Below are positions 33,089 through 42,347 of a stretch of DNA of 64,000 bases, one piece after another. This stretch comes from GWB1-38-13 sp964608405 (GTDB lineage: Bacteria; Patescibacteriota; Microgenomatia; UBA8517), in NCBI GenBank assembly GCA_964608405.1, contig CAZSNC010000002.1, positions 1-64,000 of the forward strand. Direction: 5' to 3'. The notes beneath the pieces are model-generated. The model was given only the letters and a program-made list of their open reading frames with translations, was not told the origin of the DNA and made no database searches. The translations under genes were made by a program, and so were the position numbers. Within the stretch, counting starts at the first letter, position 1. Each line of letters starts with the position of its first letter.

Positions 33089-35326
33089 TTATTGGGTTGC
33101 TAATTTATATTTTTTACTCTGAAGAACAGCCCATGCAAATATGCCAATTAATATTAGAGCAATGATCCAGGATATGGTTTTTCCCTGGTACTGTACGATC
33201 ACGGGAGCGGCAATTAAGCTGATTAAATTTACAACTTTGATCATAGGATTAAGAGCGGGACCTGCTGTATCTTTGAGCGGATCGCCAAAAGTGTCGCCCT
33301 CAACTGAAGCTTTGTGACTGTCAGACCCTTTTCCACCAAGATTACCATCCTCGATATATTTCTTAGCGTTGTCCAAGGCTCCGCCTGCAACCGCCATAAA
33401 TACTGCCATTAATTGTCCTACTAAAATCACCCCTGCCAAAAATGCACCAAGTGCCTCCACTTTAAATACAAGACCGACAATTAAAGGTAAAGTTACAGAT
33501 AAGGCAACAAGACTTATCAGATCCTTTTGTGCAGCAGCTGTTGTGATTGCAACAACCTTGCTGTAATCGGGTGTTACCTTTCCCTGCATTACTCCGGGTA
33601 CCTTAAACTGTTTCCTAACCTCCTCAACAATCTTGGTCGCAGCATGAGCAACCGCCTTTATTGAGTATGAGGAAAAAAGGAAAGGTAGCGCTCCACCTAT
33701 AAGAAAACCAATTACGGTATCAAGTGTTGAGATACGGATATCGGTGAGGGCTGGCAGACCCAATCTGGTTTGGACGATTCCGACATCGGTTACAAACGAG
33801 AAGAAAAGAGCTGTTGCCGCAATGACGGCAGATGCAATTGCGAGTTGTTTCGTAATTGCTTTTGTGGTATTGCCTACAGCATCAAGATCAGCCATTATTT
33901 TCCATGCATTCTTACCGACATGGGACATCTCTCCTATTCCGTTGGCATTGTCGGCAATAGGTCCGAATGCATCCATGGCAACATTATTTCCGGTAAGCGA
34001 TAACATTCCGATTCCGATCATGGCGACTCCATAAAGCATGTACACAGGCGGCATTCCCGCATAAATAAGATATGAAACCGCAATTGCGATTGAGATCACC
34101 AAAACGCTCCAAACGCTCGATTCCATTCCTACAGAAAGTCCCGAAAGAATTGTTGTTGCGGGACCTGACTTTGTTGAATCGACAATTTCTTTTACTGGAC
34201 GGCTCTTGTGCGAAGTAAAGTACGATGTCAACGGGTTAAATATAACTGCCAAAATGATTCCGACAGCATTAAGAAGTGCCAATTTCCATTCTCCGGCATA
34301 GAATATTGCGAAAGCAAAAGCGGCGAGAACGGTTATGATACCCGAGAGTTCATAAGAACGAAACATTGCTTCCTCAGCATCTTTTGCTCTAAATATCTTT
34401 ATCGGAAACTTTTCCCAAATCGGAACGGCAAGTGTCCCCAAAATTGACGAAAATACTCCCATTCCCCTAACAACAAGTGGGTAGATTATCCAAAAAGTAT
34501 CTCCCGTTAAATGAAGAAGCACTACTCCCAATATCAACGATGAGACAATCGTTACCTCATACGACTCAAAAATATCTGCAGCCATTCCGGCACAATCACC
34601 CACATTATCTCCGACAAGATCTGCAATTACACCGGCGTTTCTTGGATCGTCCTCAGGAAGATTCTTTTCAACTTTCCCGACCAAGTCTGCTCCCACGTCA
34701 GCTGCTTTTGTGTAAATTCCTCCTCCAATTCTCATAAAAAGGGCAACCAAAGTTCCTCCGAAGCCAAAGCCCAGTAGCGCATCTGGAGCCGCTTTCCCAA
34801 ATATCATAAAGATAACGGTTCCACCGAGAAGTCCGAGACCGTCGGTTAACATACCGGTAAAAGTTCCGGCTCTATATGCGACAGTAAGAGCTCCGTTATA
34901 ATCACCCTTAACGGCTTTTGCGGTTACCCTAACATTTCCCTGAATTGCAACTCTCATACCCAACTGGCCGACCAGGGTTGAAAAAGCCGCACCAACAATA
35001 AAGGCAACTGTTCTTCCTACTGCAATAATAAATGTAGCTTTCTCACCATATCTGGCAAATGCCTCGGCTGAGGGTGGTACAACATAGACGCTTAGAAATA
35101 GAATGACAGTAAGGGAAACAAGTACGAATATAATAGTTTTTAGCTGTTTGTGAAGGTATCCTTCAGCACCGATCCTAATCGCGTTCCATACCTTAAGCAT
35201 TTTGGAGTCACCCGTATCTTCACTTTGGGTTTTTTTCCAAAGCCAATAAGCATATATCAAGCTTACAACCGCGACTCCGATGACCCCGCTTACAAATAAT
35301 TGTTCCAAAGAGTTTAGTTCATTCAT
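33089..35326 (-). CDS. hppA: Membrane proton-translocating pyrophosphatase
   Basis: A polytopic ion pump of about 16 helices that couples pyrophosphate hydrolysis to ion transport. The substrate-binding motif DVGADLVGKVE, the paired acidic motif DNVGDCAG and the late DTAGPALNP segment are present. The residue that marks potassium dependence is lysine here (GNTTKAI, near residue 485; potassium-dependent enzymes have alanine). This predicts a potassium-independent enzyme, and by family knowledge a proton rather than sodium pump. At 745 residues it is full length. It would recycle pyrophosphate into membrane potential in a fermentative cell. Confidence 0.95.
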   Translation of the reverse strand: MNELNSLEQLFVSGVIGVAVVSLIYAYWLWKKTQSEDTGDSKMLKVWNAIRIGAEGYLHKQLKTIIFVLVSLTVILFLSVYVVPPSAEAFARYGEKATFIIAVGRTVAFIVGAAFSTLVGQLGMRVAIQGNVRVTAKAVKGDYNGALTVAYRAGTFTGMLTDGLGLLGGTVIFMIFGKAAPDALLGFGFGGTLVALFMRIGGGIYTKAADVGADLVGKVEKNLPEDDPRNAGVIADLVGDNVGDCAGMAADIFESYEVTIVSSLILGVVLLHLTGDTFWIIYPLVVRGMGVFSSILGTLAVPIWEKFPIKIFRAKDAEEAMFRSYELSGIITVLAAFAFAIFYAGEWKLALLNAVGIILAVIFNPLTSYFTSHKSRPVKEIVDSTKSGPATTILSGLSVGMESSVWSVLVISIAIAVSYLIYAGMPPVYMLYGVAMIGIGMLSLTGNNVAMDAFGPIADNANGIGEMSHVGKNAWKIMADLDAVGNTTKAITKQLAIASAVIAATALFFSFVTDVGIVQTRLGLPALTDIRISTLDTVIGFLIGGALPFLFSSYSIKAVAHAATKIVEEVRKQFKVPGVMQGKVTPDYSKVVAITTAAAQKDLISLVALSVTLPLIVGLVFKVEALGAFLAGVILVGQLMAVFMAVAGGALDNAKKYIEDGNLGGKGSDSHKASVEGDTFGDPLKDTAGPALNPMIKVVNLISLIAAPVIVQYQGKTISWIIALILIGIFAWAVLQSKKYKLATQ

Positions 35327-35375
35327 GTATTTTATTTAAACAAAAAAACTATCTGAATATCCAGATATGTCTGCT

Positions 35376-35405
35376 ATTTTAAGATAGGCTAATTTATTTT
35401 GTCAA
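35376..35405 (-). promoter_or_regulatory. Promoter of hppA
   Basis: On the reverse strand a consensus -35 box TTGACA (35405-35400), an 18-base spacer and a -10 box TAAAAT (35381-35376). It predicts a leader of about 40-45 bases before hppA. A small inverted repeat ATCTG/CAGAT lies in the leader. Confidence 0.6.
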
Positions 35406-35445
35406 CGACCAAGTTGAACTGTTACGAAAAATTTAAGACAAAAAA

Positions 35446-37401
35446 CTAAATATCCAGGTTGGCAGTTTTTGCATGCGTCTGAATAAAACGCTTCCTCGGG
35501 GGAACATCTTCCCCCATTAATATCGAAAATAGCTTGTCAGCCTCTTCTGCATCAGCAACCTCAACCCTTTTAAGAATTCTCAATTCGGGATTCATTGTTG
35601 TATCCCAAAGTTGTTCCGGGTTCATTTCCCCAAGACCCTTATATCTTTGAATAACATATTTTGAAGAACCTGCTTTTCCGACAACCTCATCCCTTTCCTC
35701 TTCGGTATAGGCGTAGTTTACATTTTTACCGACCTGAACCCTAAAAAGAGGTGGAAGGGCAATATAGAGATATCCTCTTGAAATAACCTCTGGCATATGT
35801 CTGAAGAAGAACGTCAAAAGCAGGGTTTTGATATGCTCCCCGTCGACATCGGCATCGGTCATTATGATAATTCGATGGTATCTGACCTTTATGTAGTCAA
35901 GTGATTCCCCTATTCCCGCCCCGAGTGCAACGATTAGGTCTTTTATTTCGTCGTACTTGATAATCCGGTCCAGATGTGCACGTTCTGTATTTAAAATTTT
36001 TCCACCCAACGGAAGTATTGCCTGAAATCTTCTATCTCTTCCCTGTTTTGCGGAACCGCCTGCAGAATCTCCTTCTACTATATATAGTTCAGATATTGAT
36101 GCGTCTCGCGACTGGCAGTCGGCAAGTTTTCCGGGTAAACTTGCTCCGTCAAGTGCGCCTTTCCGAAGAACTGCATCTTTTGCGGCTCGTGCCGCGAGTC
36201 TTGCCTTGGCGGCAAGCATTACTTTTTCAACAATTGCCTTCGCGTCTGCCGGATGTTCCTCGAAATAGGTATCGAGTCCTTCTTTAACAACCGATGAAAC
36301 AAATCCAAGCACTTCGGGGTTATTAAGTTTCGCTTTTGTCTGGCTTTCAAACTGAAGGTTTTCCGACGGCATCTTGATATAAATGACAGCGGTTAAGCCT
36401 TCCCTCAGATCCTCCCCCATCAATCCGTTGCTGTTTTTATCTTCCCCGCCTTTTAATTTTTTGGCATAATCCATTATTGAGCGGGTTAATGCCATTCTAA
36501 ATCCCGTTAAATGGGTTCCGCCGTCAACCGTGTTAATTCCGTTAACGTAACCTTTGACGTTTTCACTTAAAGAGTCGTTGTACTGTAGAGCAACCTCGCA
36601 ATTGATGGATCCGTCATCTTTGCCGACATAAATAACGTCGGAAATTGTGTTTTTACCCCTATTGGAATGCGCAACAAGTGCCTTTATTCCGCCTTCAAAA
36701 TAGTACCCGGCGCTTTCTCCACTTCTTTCATCGTGGAAATGGAAGAAAAGTTTTGGAACAAGATATGCTCTGTCTTTAAGGAGGCTTTTTATTTTTTGGT
36801 CGTCAAACTCGAGTGTTGTAAAAACAGTTTTATCCGGAGTGAAGGTTGTGATTGTTCCTGTCGAATTTTCACCTATTTTAACCCCCCACTCCTTTGGAAA
36901 CCATTCGTCAAGTTGTTTTTGTGTTGCTTCTGATACTTTCTTTTCCGGTTTGCCTTTATTGTATTCCTGGAAGTAGGCTTTATTGTTTCTCAAGACAACG
37001 ACTCTAAAATATGAAGAAAGTGCGTTTACAACCGAAGCCCCCACACCATGAAGCCCGCCGGATACTTTATAAGCTCCGCCACCAAACTTACCTCCAGCGT
37101 GAAGTTTGGTCATGGTAATTTCCAGTGCGGAGACGCCGGATGAATGCATATCTACGGGAATACCTCGCCCGTTGTCGCGAACGGTAATGGATCCGTCGCT
37201 TTCGACACGAACCCAGACAGTATTGGCAACACCTGCGAAAGATTCGTCAACCGAGTTGTCTACAATTTCCCGTAAACATTCGTGAAGACCTCTGGAGTCG
37301 GTTGATCCGATATACATACCCGGCCTTTTTCTGACGGGTTCAAGACCCTCCAAAACCTGTATTTGTGAAGCCGTATATGATTCCTCTTGTTTATTTTTCA
37401 T
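35446..37401 (-). CDS. gyrB: DNA gyrase subunit B
   Basis: The ATPase subunit of gyrase. The GHKL ATP-binding motifs are present (VDNSVDE near residue 47, DNGRGIPVDMH near 77, GLHGVGASVVNALS near 116). The TOPRIM domain has EGDSAGGSAKQGRD near 440 and TDADVDGEHI near 515. The C-terminal tail contains QRYKGLGEMNPEQLW. At 651 residues it is the short form without the proteobacterial insertion. It is not adjacent to gyrA; the pyrophosphatase and two other genes lie between them. Confidence 0.95.
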   Translation of the reverse strand: MKNKQEESYTASQIQVLEGLEPVRKRPGMYIGSTDSRGLHECLREIVDNSVDESFAGVANTVWVRVESDGSITVRDNGRGIPVDMHSSGVSALEITMTKLHAGGKFGGGAYKVSGGLHGVGASVVNALSSYFRVVVLRNNKAYFQEYNKGKPEKKVSEATQKQLDEWFPKEWGVKIGENSTGTITTFTPDKTVFTTLEFDDQKIKSLLKDRAYLVPKLFFHFHDERSGESAGYYFEGGIKALVAHSNRGKNTISDVIYVGKDDGSINCEVALQYNDSLSENVKGYVNGINTVDGGTHLTGFRMALTRSIMDYAKKLKGGEDKNSNGLMGEDLREGLTAVIYIKMPSENLQFESQTKAKLNNPEVLGFVSSVVKEGLDTYFEEHPADAKAIVEKVMLAAKARLAARAAKDAVLRKGALDGASLPGKLADCQSRDASISELYIVEGDSAGGSAKQGRDRRFQAILPLGGKILNTERAHLDRIIKYDEIKDLIVALGAGIGESLDYIKVRYHRIIIMTDADVDGEHIKTLLLTFFFRHMPEVISRGYLYIALPPLFRVQVGKNVNYAYTEEERDEVVGKAGSSKYVIQRYKGLGEMNPEQLWDTTMNPELRILKRVEVADAEEADKLFSILMGEDVPPRKRFIQTHAKTANLDI

Positions 37402-37447
37402 AGCTAAGGATTGTGCGTAGATAATTATATTCGATACGCAATAAACT

Positions 37448-38056
37448 TCAATCGGTAATATGAGACAAAAACCTAAGTATCTGTAAATTGACGTTTCCGT
37501 TTAATTTCAGGGATTTGTTTAAAGTGGTTGCGGCTTTTACCAATTTTGAAGACTGTTTTATTTCATGCCCCGTAGCAATTTCTGACATAAGGTATTTAAT
37601 CAATTTTTCGGAGAATTTAATTGCACCCTCTCTCTTTTTGTTTTTGGAAAGTATTTCTGCTTTTTCGGCAGGATCCATCTTAAAAAAATCCCGCGTTTCC
37701 GAAAAGTCCGAGGTGTCGGAAGCTGAATTGATATGAATTATTTGACAGCGGGATCTTATCGTCGGAAGAATAAGATTTTCATTTGTTGAATGAATAACAA
37801 AAGCGACATTTTCCTGCGGTTCTTCAATATTTTTTAAAATTGCATTAACACATTCTTCGGTAGCGTCTTGGAAATTGTTGATGATGATAGCGGTTTTTTC
37901 CGAAATGGAAAGTTTTATAAAGGAACTTAATGCCCTTGCGTCGTCAATTATCCTAAGGGGAAATTCCAGAGGTTTAAATCCGTCAAGAATCTGCCTTTTT
38001 TTCAACTCATCTTTAATAGATGTGTCTTTTTGGGAAATCAATAAGTATGCATGCAT
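37448..38056 (-). CDS. Minimal DNA polymerase III delta-prime-like protein
   Basis: A 202-residue AAA+-like protein of the clamp-loader group. The segment ECVNAILKNIEEPQENVAF followed by PTIRSRCQ near residues 70-110 is the hallmark of DnaX/HolB proteins, with the arginine finger in SRC. It has no Walker A motif and no zinc-binding cysteines, consistent with an ATPase-inactive delta-prime subunit. E. coli HolB has 334 residues, so this is strongly reduced. It lies upstream of pilB on the opposite strand. A dnaX-like paralog is less likely without the P-loop. Confidence 0.72.
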   Translation of the reverse strand: MHAYLLISQKDTSIKDELKKRQILDGFKPLEFPLRIIDDARALSSFIKLSISEKTAIIINNFQDATEECVNAILKNIEEPQENVAFVIHSTNENLILPTIRSRCQIIHINSASDTSDFSETRDFFKMDPAEKAEILSKNKKREGAIKFSEKLIKYLMSEIATGHEIKQSSKLVKAATTLNKSLKLNGNVNLQILRFLSHITD

Positions 38057-38130
38057 ATAGGAAATAATACCCTTCTTGATGAGTTTATTATATTAGGTCA
38101 TAATAGTATGAATTAACTTATTTTTCAAAG

Positions 38131-39867
38131 ATGACTGCCCAACCTCAAAATATATCGGGTATTATAGATGGTGTAAAAACACTCGCCGATATTTTGCTTT
38201 TACAGGGCTCAATTACACAAGAACAAGCGCGGCAAATTAAATTTACCGAGATCCAAACCGGAAAGACTCAGGAAGAAATTGTTCTTGAGCAGGGATTTGT
38301 CCAGGAAAGTGATTTGGTGCGTGCAAAATCCACTTTGTATAACATTCCCTATTTGGATTTGGAAAAGACTCCCAACTCCCCTGAGGCACTTTCGGTTCTT
38401 CCACAACAGGTTGCTCAAAGGTTTAAAGTTTTTCCCATCTCGATAGATAAAAATCTCAAGATTATGAATCTTGCGATGGCGGATCCTTTAGATTTGACCG
38501 CAATCGGATTTATTGAACAAAAAACGGGATATCGTGTTAAGCCATATGCTGCTGAATTAACAAAGATCAATACAAGCGTATCTACCTCCTACTCGACATC
38601 ATTAGCAAAGGAAGTAACGGAAGCCCTGAAGGAAGTTGCACCGGAAAAAAGAGATGTTCAGGTTGTAGATACGGGAAGAACAGGCGTCGTCAGAGAAGAG
38701 AAAGTATCAGAGATTGTCAGGCAGATACTGAGTTTTTCAGTGAAATCAAGGGCTTCTGATATTCACATTGAACCGCAAGAAAAAACGACACGTGTCCGTT
38801 ACAGGATCGATGGTATTTTACAGGAGAAACTGACTATTCCGAGAGAGTTGCATGACGCGCTAATTTCAAGAATCAAGATTCTTTCCGGGATGAAAATCGA
38901 TGAAAAGAGAATTCCCCAAGACGGAAGATTTAATTTTTCAACAGAGGAAGAAGAAGTAGATCTTCGTGTCTCGACCTTACCGACAACCTGGGGTGAAAAA
39001 GTCGTTATCAGATTACTTAAAAAAACCGGAGGAATTCCCGATCTTACGGAACTTGGGCTTCGCGGCAGGGCTTTGAAGAACCTTGAGGATTCGATAGTAA
39101 GGCCTCACGGAATTATTTTGATCACAGGTCCTACCGGTTCCGGAAAAACGACTACCCTTTACTCAATTATCCAGAGGATAAATACACAGAAGGTTAATAT
39201 TATGACACTCGAGGACCCTATTGAATATAAAATTGCTGGTGTTAACCAGGTACAGATAAATCAGGGTGCCGGATTGACTTTTGCTTCCGGATTGAGATCT
39301 TTTTTAAGGCAGGATCCGAACATTATTCTTGTTGGAGAAATTCGTGACCAGGAAACTGCTGATCTGGCTATACAGGCATCACTAACAGGTCATTTAGTCT
39401 TTTCAACTCTTCACACAACAGATGCGTCAGGAGCACTTCCCCGTATGCTTGATATGGGAGCGGAACCTTATCTTTTGGCCTCGTCAATTACCGCGATTAT
39501 GGCACAAAGGGTTATGAGGAAAATCCATACTGCCTGTAGGACAGAATATGCTCCTGATGAAAAAGTCTTGTCCGAAGTTAGAGCGACGCTTGGGAATTTA
39601 TGGAAACCGACAGGAGATGTGAAGTTTTATAAGGGATCAGGATGTAATGAGTGCGGGAATACAGGATACTACGGACGTGTCGGAGTCTTTGAGGTATTGC
39701 TTGTTTCCGAAAAAATTAGTAGGCTTATATTGGAGCATGCTTCTTCAGCAGATATTGAGAAAGTTGCCAAAGAAGAAGGGATGGTTACAATGAAACAGGA
39801 CGGTTATATGAAGGTTGTTGAGGGTATAACCACCATTGAAGAAGTGCTCAGGGTTGCTGAAGAATAA
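38131..39867 (+). CDS. pilB: Type IV pilus extension ATPase PilB
   Basis: The cytoplasmic hexameric ATPase that powers pilus assembly. An N-terminal MshE/GspE_N-like domain covers about residues 15-160. The ATPase domain has Walker A GPTGSGKTTT at about 332, Walker B with LVGEIRDQETA near 410 and the HTTD His box. A partly degenerate zinc site remains: one pair is intact (CNEC near 508), the other has a single cysteine (HTACRTEY). At 578 residues it is full length. It opens the pilus operon pilB-pilT-pilC, with nine bases to pilT. Confidence 0.95.
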   Translation: MTAQPQNISGIIDGVKTLADILLLQGSITQEQARQIKFTEIQTGKTQEEIVLEQGFVQESDLVRAKSTLYNIPYLDLEKTPNSPEALSVLPQQVAQRFKVFPISIDKNLKIMNLAMADPLDLTAIGFIEQKTGYRVKPYAAELTKINTSVSTSYSTSLAKEVTEALKEVAPEKRDVQVVDTGRTGVVREEKVSEIVRQILSFSVKSRASDIHIEPQEKTTRVRYRIDGILQEKLTIPRELHDALISRIKILSGMKIDEKRIPQDGRFNFSTEEEEVDLRVSTLPTTWGEKVVIRLLKKTGGIPDLTELGLRGRALKNLEDSIVRPHGIILITGPTGSGKTTTLYSIIQRINTQKVNIMTLEDPIEYKIAGVNQVQINQGAGLTFASGLRSFLRQDPNIILVGEIRDQETADLAIQASLTGHLVFSTLHTTDASGALPRMLDMGAEPYLLASSITAIMAQRVMRKIHTACRTEYAPDEKVLSEVRATLGNLWKPTGDVKFYKGSGCNECGNTGYYGRVGVFEVLLVSEKISRLILEHASSADIEKVAKEEGMVTMKQDGYMKVVEGITTIEEVLRVAEE

Positions 39868-39875
39868 AAGTTTTT

Positions 39876-40937
39876 ATGGGAATTAAGGATTTACTCGAAT
39901 TGACGGTTCAGAGAAAAGCATCGGATTTACATATTATCTCCGGTCTTCCCCCCTTTATTAGAATTGAGGGGGTGTTGTCCCCCGTAAACAGTGCACCTAT
40001 TTTGACACAGGATGTTATTGATAAATTCCTGAAAGAAATAATGCCGCCTGAAAATTTGGAAAGGTTTTATGTAAATAAAGAGTTGGATTTTTCCCTGGCT
40101 TTTTCACAAAGAGCAAGATTTAGAGTAAATGCATATACACAAAAAGGTACTTATGCAATTTCATTCAGAATGATTCCGATTGAAATTGCCGATATGGACT
40201 CTCTTGGATTGCCGAAGATCCTGCATTCTTTTACAAACCTCAGACAGGGCTTTATTTTGGTTACCGGTCCGACCGGTCACGGAAAATCAACTACTCTTGC
40301 GGCGCTTCTTAATGAAATTAACTCTACCCGCTCGAGCCATATAATAACGATAGAAGACCCAATTGAGTTTGTATTCAGACCAAAAAATTCGATTATTTCG
40401 CAAAGAGAAATGGGATCTGACTCATTATCTTGGGGAGTAGCATTAAGAAGCGTATTGAGGGAAGATCCGGATGTTGTCATGGTTGGGGAAATGCGCGATT
40501 ACGAGACCATTTCTGCAGCATTAACCATTGCGGAAACCGGACATTTGGTTTTTGCAACACTGCATACCAATTCGGCGGCACAGACAATAGACAGAATTGT
40601 CGACGTCTTTCCCGACGAGCAACAAAAACAGGTAAGGCTGCAGCTTTCCAATGTTATAGAAGCTGTCTTTTCGATGAGGTTGGTTCCTTCAGTCTCCGGA
40701 GAGAGATTGGTAGCGTATGAAGTAATGCTGGGAACATCGGCGGTTAAAAGTTCCATCAGGGAAGGAAAAACACACCAAATTGATAATATTTTACAGACTT
40801 CTACAGAAGTGGGAATGAATACGTTGGAAATGTCACTTGCAAGTTTGGTTAAGGCTGGTAAGGTCCAGTATGAAACGGCACAATCTTTTTCACTGCGACC
40901 GGAAGAGCTGGCAAGACTAATTAGATCAGCAAAATGA
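39876..40937 (+). CDS. pilT: Type IV pilus retraction ATPase PilT
   Basis: The hexameric ATPase that depolymerises the pilus for twitching or DNA uptake. The N-terminal PAS-like domain starts LLELTVQRKASDLHI. Walker A reads GPTGHGKSTT near residue 131, with His in place of the usual Ser. The ASP and Walker B segments PDVVMVGEMRDYETI and the His box LHTNSAA are normal. The C-terminal AIRNLIRE-like motif is not well preserved. At 353 residues it has the usual length. Presence of PilT implies retractable pili. Confidence 0.94.
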   Translation: MGIKDLLELTVQRKASDLHIISGLPPFIRIEGVLSPVNSAPILTQDVIDKFLKEIMPPENLERFYVNKELDFSLAFSQRARFRVNAYTQKGTYAISFRMIPIEIADMDSLGLPKILHSFTNLRQGFILVTGPTGHGKSTTLAALLNEINSTRSSHIITIEDPIEFVFRPKNSIISQREMGSDSLSWGVALRSVLREDPDVVMVGEMRDYETISAALTIAETGHLVFATLHTNSAAQTIDRIVDVFPDEQQKQVRLQLSNVIEAVFSMRLVPSVSGERLVAYEVMLGTSAVKSSIREGKTHQIDNILQTSTEVGMNTLEMSLASLVKAGKVQYETAQSFSLRPEELARLIRSAK

Positions 40938-40939
40938 AT

Positions 40940-40968
40940 CATTGATTCAGTGATTCATTGAATCAATG
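40940..40968 (+). promoter_or_regulatory. Stem-loop at the pilC start
   Basis: A perfect 10-bp stem CATTGATTCA/TGAATCAATG (40940-40949 and 40959-40968) with a nine-base loop fills the pilT-pilC gap and ends two bases before the pilC ATG. No T run follows, so it is not a terminator. It would occlude ribosome access to pilC or set mRNA processing. Confidence 0.5.
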
Positions 40969-40970
40969 GC

Positions 40971-42176
40971 ATGAAAAGATTTAAATACAAAGCAAGAACT
41001 CCGGAAGGAAGTGTAATCAAGGGCGAAGTTGAGGCAAGTAGTGATAAAATTGCTGCAAAACTCCTTAAGAGGAAGGGTTATATCATTATCTTCATCGAAC
41101 CAAAACGTGAGTTTTTTTTAAACATCACAAAAAAACTTAAGGAGAGAGTTACCGAAAAGGATATTGTAAACTTTACTAGACAACTTGCAACAATGATTAA
41201 TGCAGGTCTTCCTATAACGGAGGCGCTTTTAATTTTAAGAAATCAATCGGCAGGGAGAATGCAGGTAATTCTTTCTGAGGTTCTAAACGATGTTGAAGGG
41301 GGTCAAACACTTTCCTCATCACTTTCAAAGTATCCCGAGGTGTTTAATAAAACCTATGTTTCATTAATTAAATCCGGGGAAATGGGAGGAGTGCTTGATC
41401 AGGTATTAACAAAGCTTTCCGAAAGCGTTGAAAAACAACAGGATTTCAAATCCCGTGTGAAAGGCGCGATGGTATATCCATCTATTATTATTATCGGAAT
41501 GATGATAGTGATGTTTGTCATGCTTGTATTTGTCGTTCCTAAAATGACATCACTGTATGACCAATTCGGTGCTGAGCTTCCTGCCGCAACCAAGTTTTTA
41601 ATTGGGATTTCTTCTGCCGCAAATAAATATTGGTATGTGATTATAGGTACGGTGGTACTCGGTTATTATCTATTTAAAATTTATATTAAAACAAAGAAAG
41701 GCAAAAGGAAGTTTGATGAATTTAAATTCCGGATACCTCTTGTAGGAGATTTGCAACGGCAAGTTATTTTAACAGACCTTACACGGACAATGTCTTTGAT
41801 GGTTGGCTCCAGAGTATCGATTCTTGAGAGTCTTTACATCACGTCGGAGGTGGCGGGAAACATAATTATATCCGAGGCTCTTGTCGATGCGGCAAAGATG
41901 GTTGAGAAAGGATTTCCGGTTGCCTTTTCTTTTGCGAAGCATCCGGAAGCGTTTCCACCAATCCTGTCGCAAATGATATCTGTTGGAGAAGAGACGGGAA
42001 AAATGGATGAGGTGCTGGATAAAATTTCCAGAGTATTTGAGAACGAAAGCGATCAGAAATTAAAAGCCATTACGGCTTCAATTGAACCGATTATTCTTAT
42101 ATTTTTGGGTTTGGGGGTCGCATTTTTGGTTATTGCGGTTATTACCCCGATATATAATTTATCTACACAGTTTTAA
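40971..42176 (+). CDS. pilC: Type IV pilus inner-membrane platform protein PilC
   Basis: The GspF-family platform protein that couples the ATPases to the pilus. An N-terminal segment FKYKARTPEGSVIKGEVEA is typical. Two GspF repeats follow (about residues 65-190 and 270-395), each with the pattern FTRQLATMINAGLPI or LTRTMSLMVGSRVSI, and three membrane helices are visible. At 401 residues it is full length. It ends the first pilus operon; a promoter for the first pilin follows 14 bases later. Confidence 0.95.
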   Translation: MKRFKYKARTPEGSVIKGEVEASSDKIAAKLLKRKGYIIIFIEPKREFFLNITKKLKERVTEKDIVNFTRQLATMINAGLPITEALLILRNQSAGRMQVILSEVLNDVEGGQTLSSSLSKYPEVFNKTYVSLIKSGEMGGVLDQVLTKLSESVEKQQDFKSRVKGAMVYPSIIIIGMMIVMFVMLVFVVPKMTSLYDQFGAELPAATKFLIGISSAANKYWYVIIGTVVLGYYLFKIYIKTKKGKRKFDEFKFRIPLVGDLQRQVILTDLTRTMSLMVGSRVSILESLYITSEVAGNIIISEALVDAAKMVEKGFPVAFSFAKHPEAFPPILSQMISVGEETGKMDEVLDKISRVFENESDQKLKAITASIEPIILIFLGLGVAFLVIAVITPIYNLSTQF

Positions 42177-42189
42177 TTCCCTCCCCCTC

Positions 42190-42219
42190 TTGACAAGGGT
42201 TATCAATATGTTCGATACT
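42190..42219 (+). promoter_or_regulatory. Promoter of the first pilin gene
   Basis: A perfect -35 box TTGACA (42190-42195), an 18-base spacer and a -10 box GATACT (42214-42219). The predicted start near 42226 leaves a leader of about 120 bases, long for this genome. Confidence 0.65.
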
Positions 42220-42239
42220 GAATATGGTTAATTTTTATA

Positions 42240-42286
42240 CGAAATTCGGAATATTAAGTTCGGATTTTGAACACTTTCGAATTTCG
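42240..42286 (+). promoter_or_regulatory. Structured leader of the first pilin mRNA
   Basis: The inverted repeat CGAAATTCG/CGAATTTCG (42240-42248 and 42278-42286) extends by three more pairs, one a G-U, and encloses a smaller stem GTTC/GAAC. The motif TTCGGA or TTCGAA occurs five times, at 42245, 42259, 42276, 42283 and 42297. It could act as an RNA structure or as repeated protein-binding sites. Confidence 0.45.
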
Positions 42287-42347
42287 GATTTAGTATTTCG
42301 AATTAACCTATTGAAAGGGGGTGAAACTTAAAAAGTTTATAAAAGAT

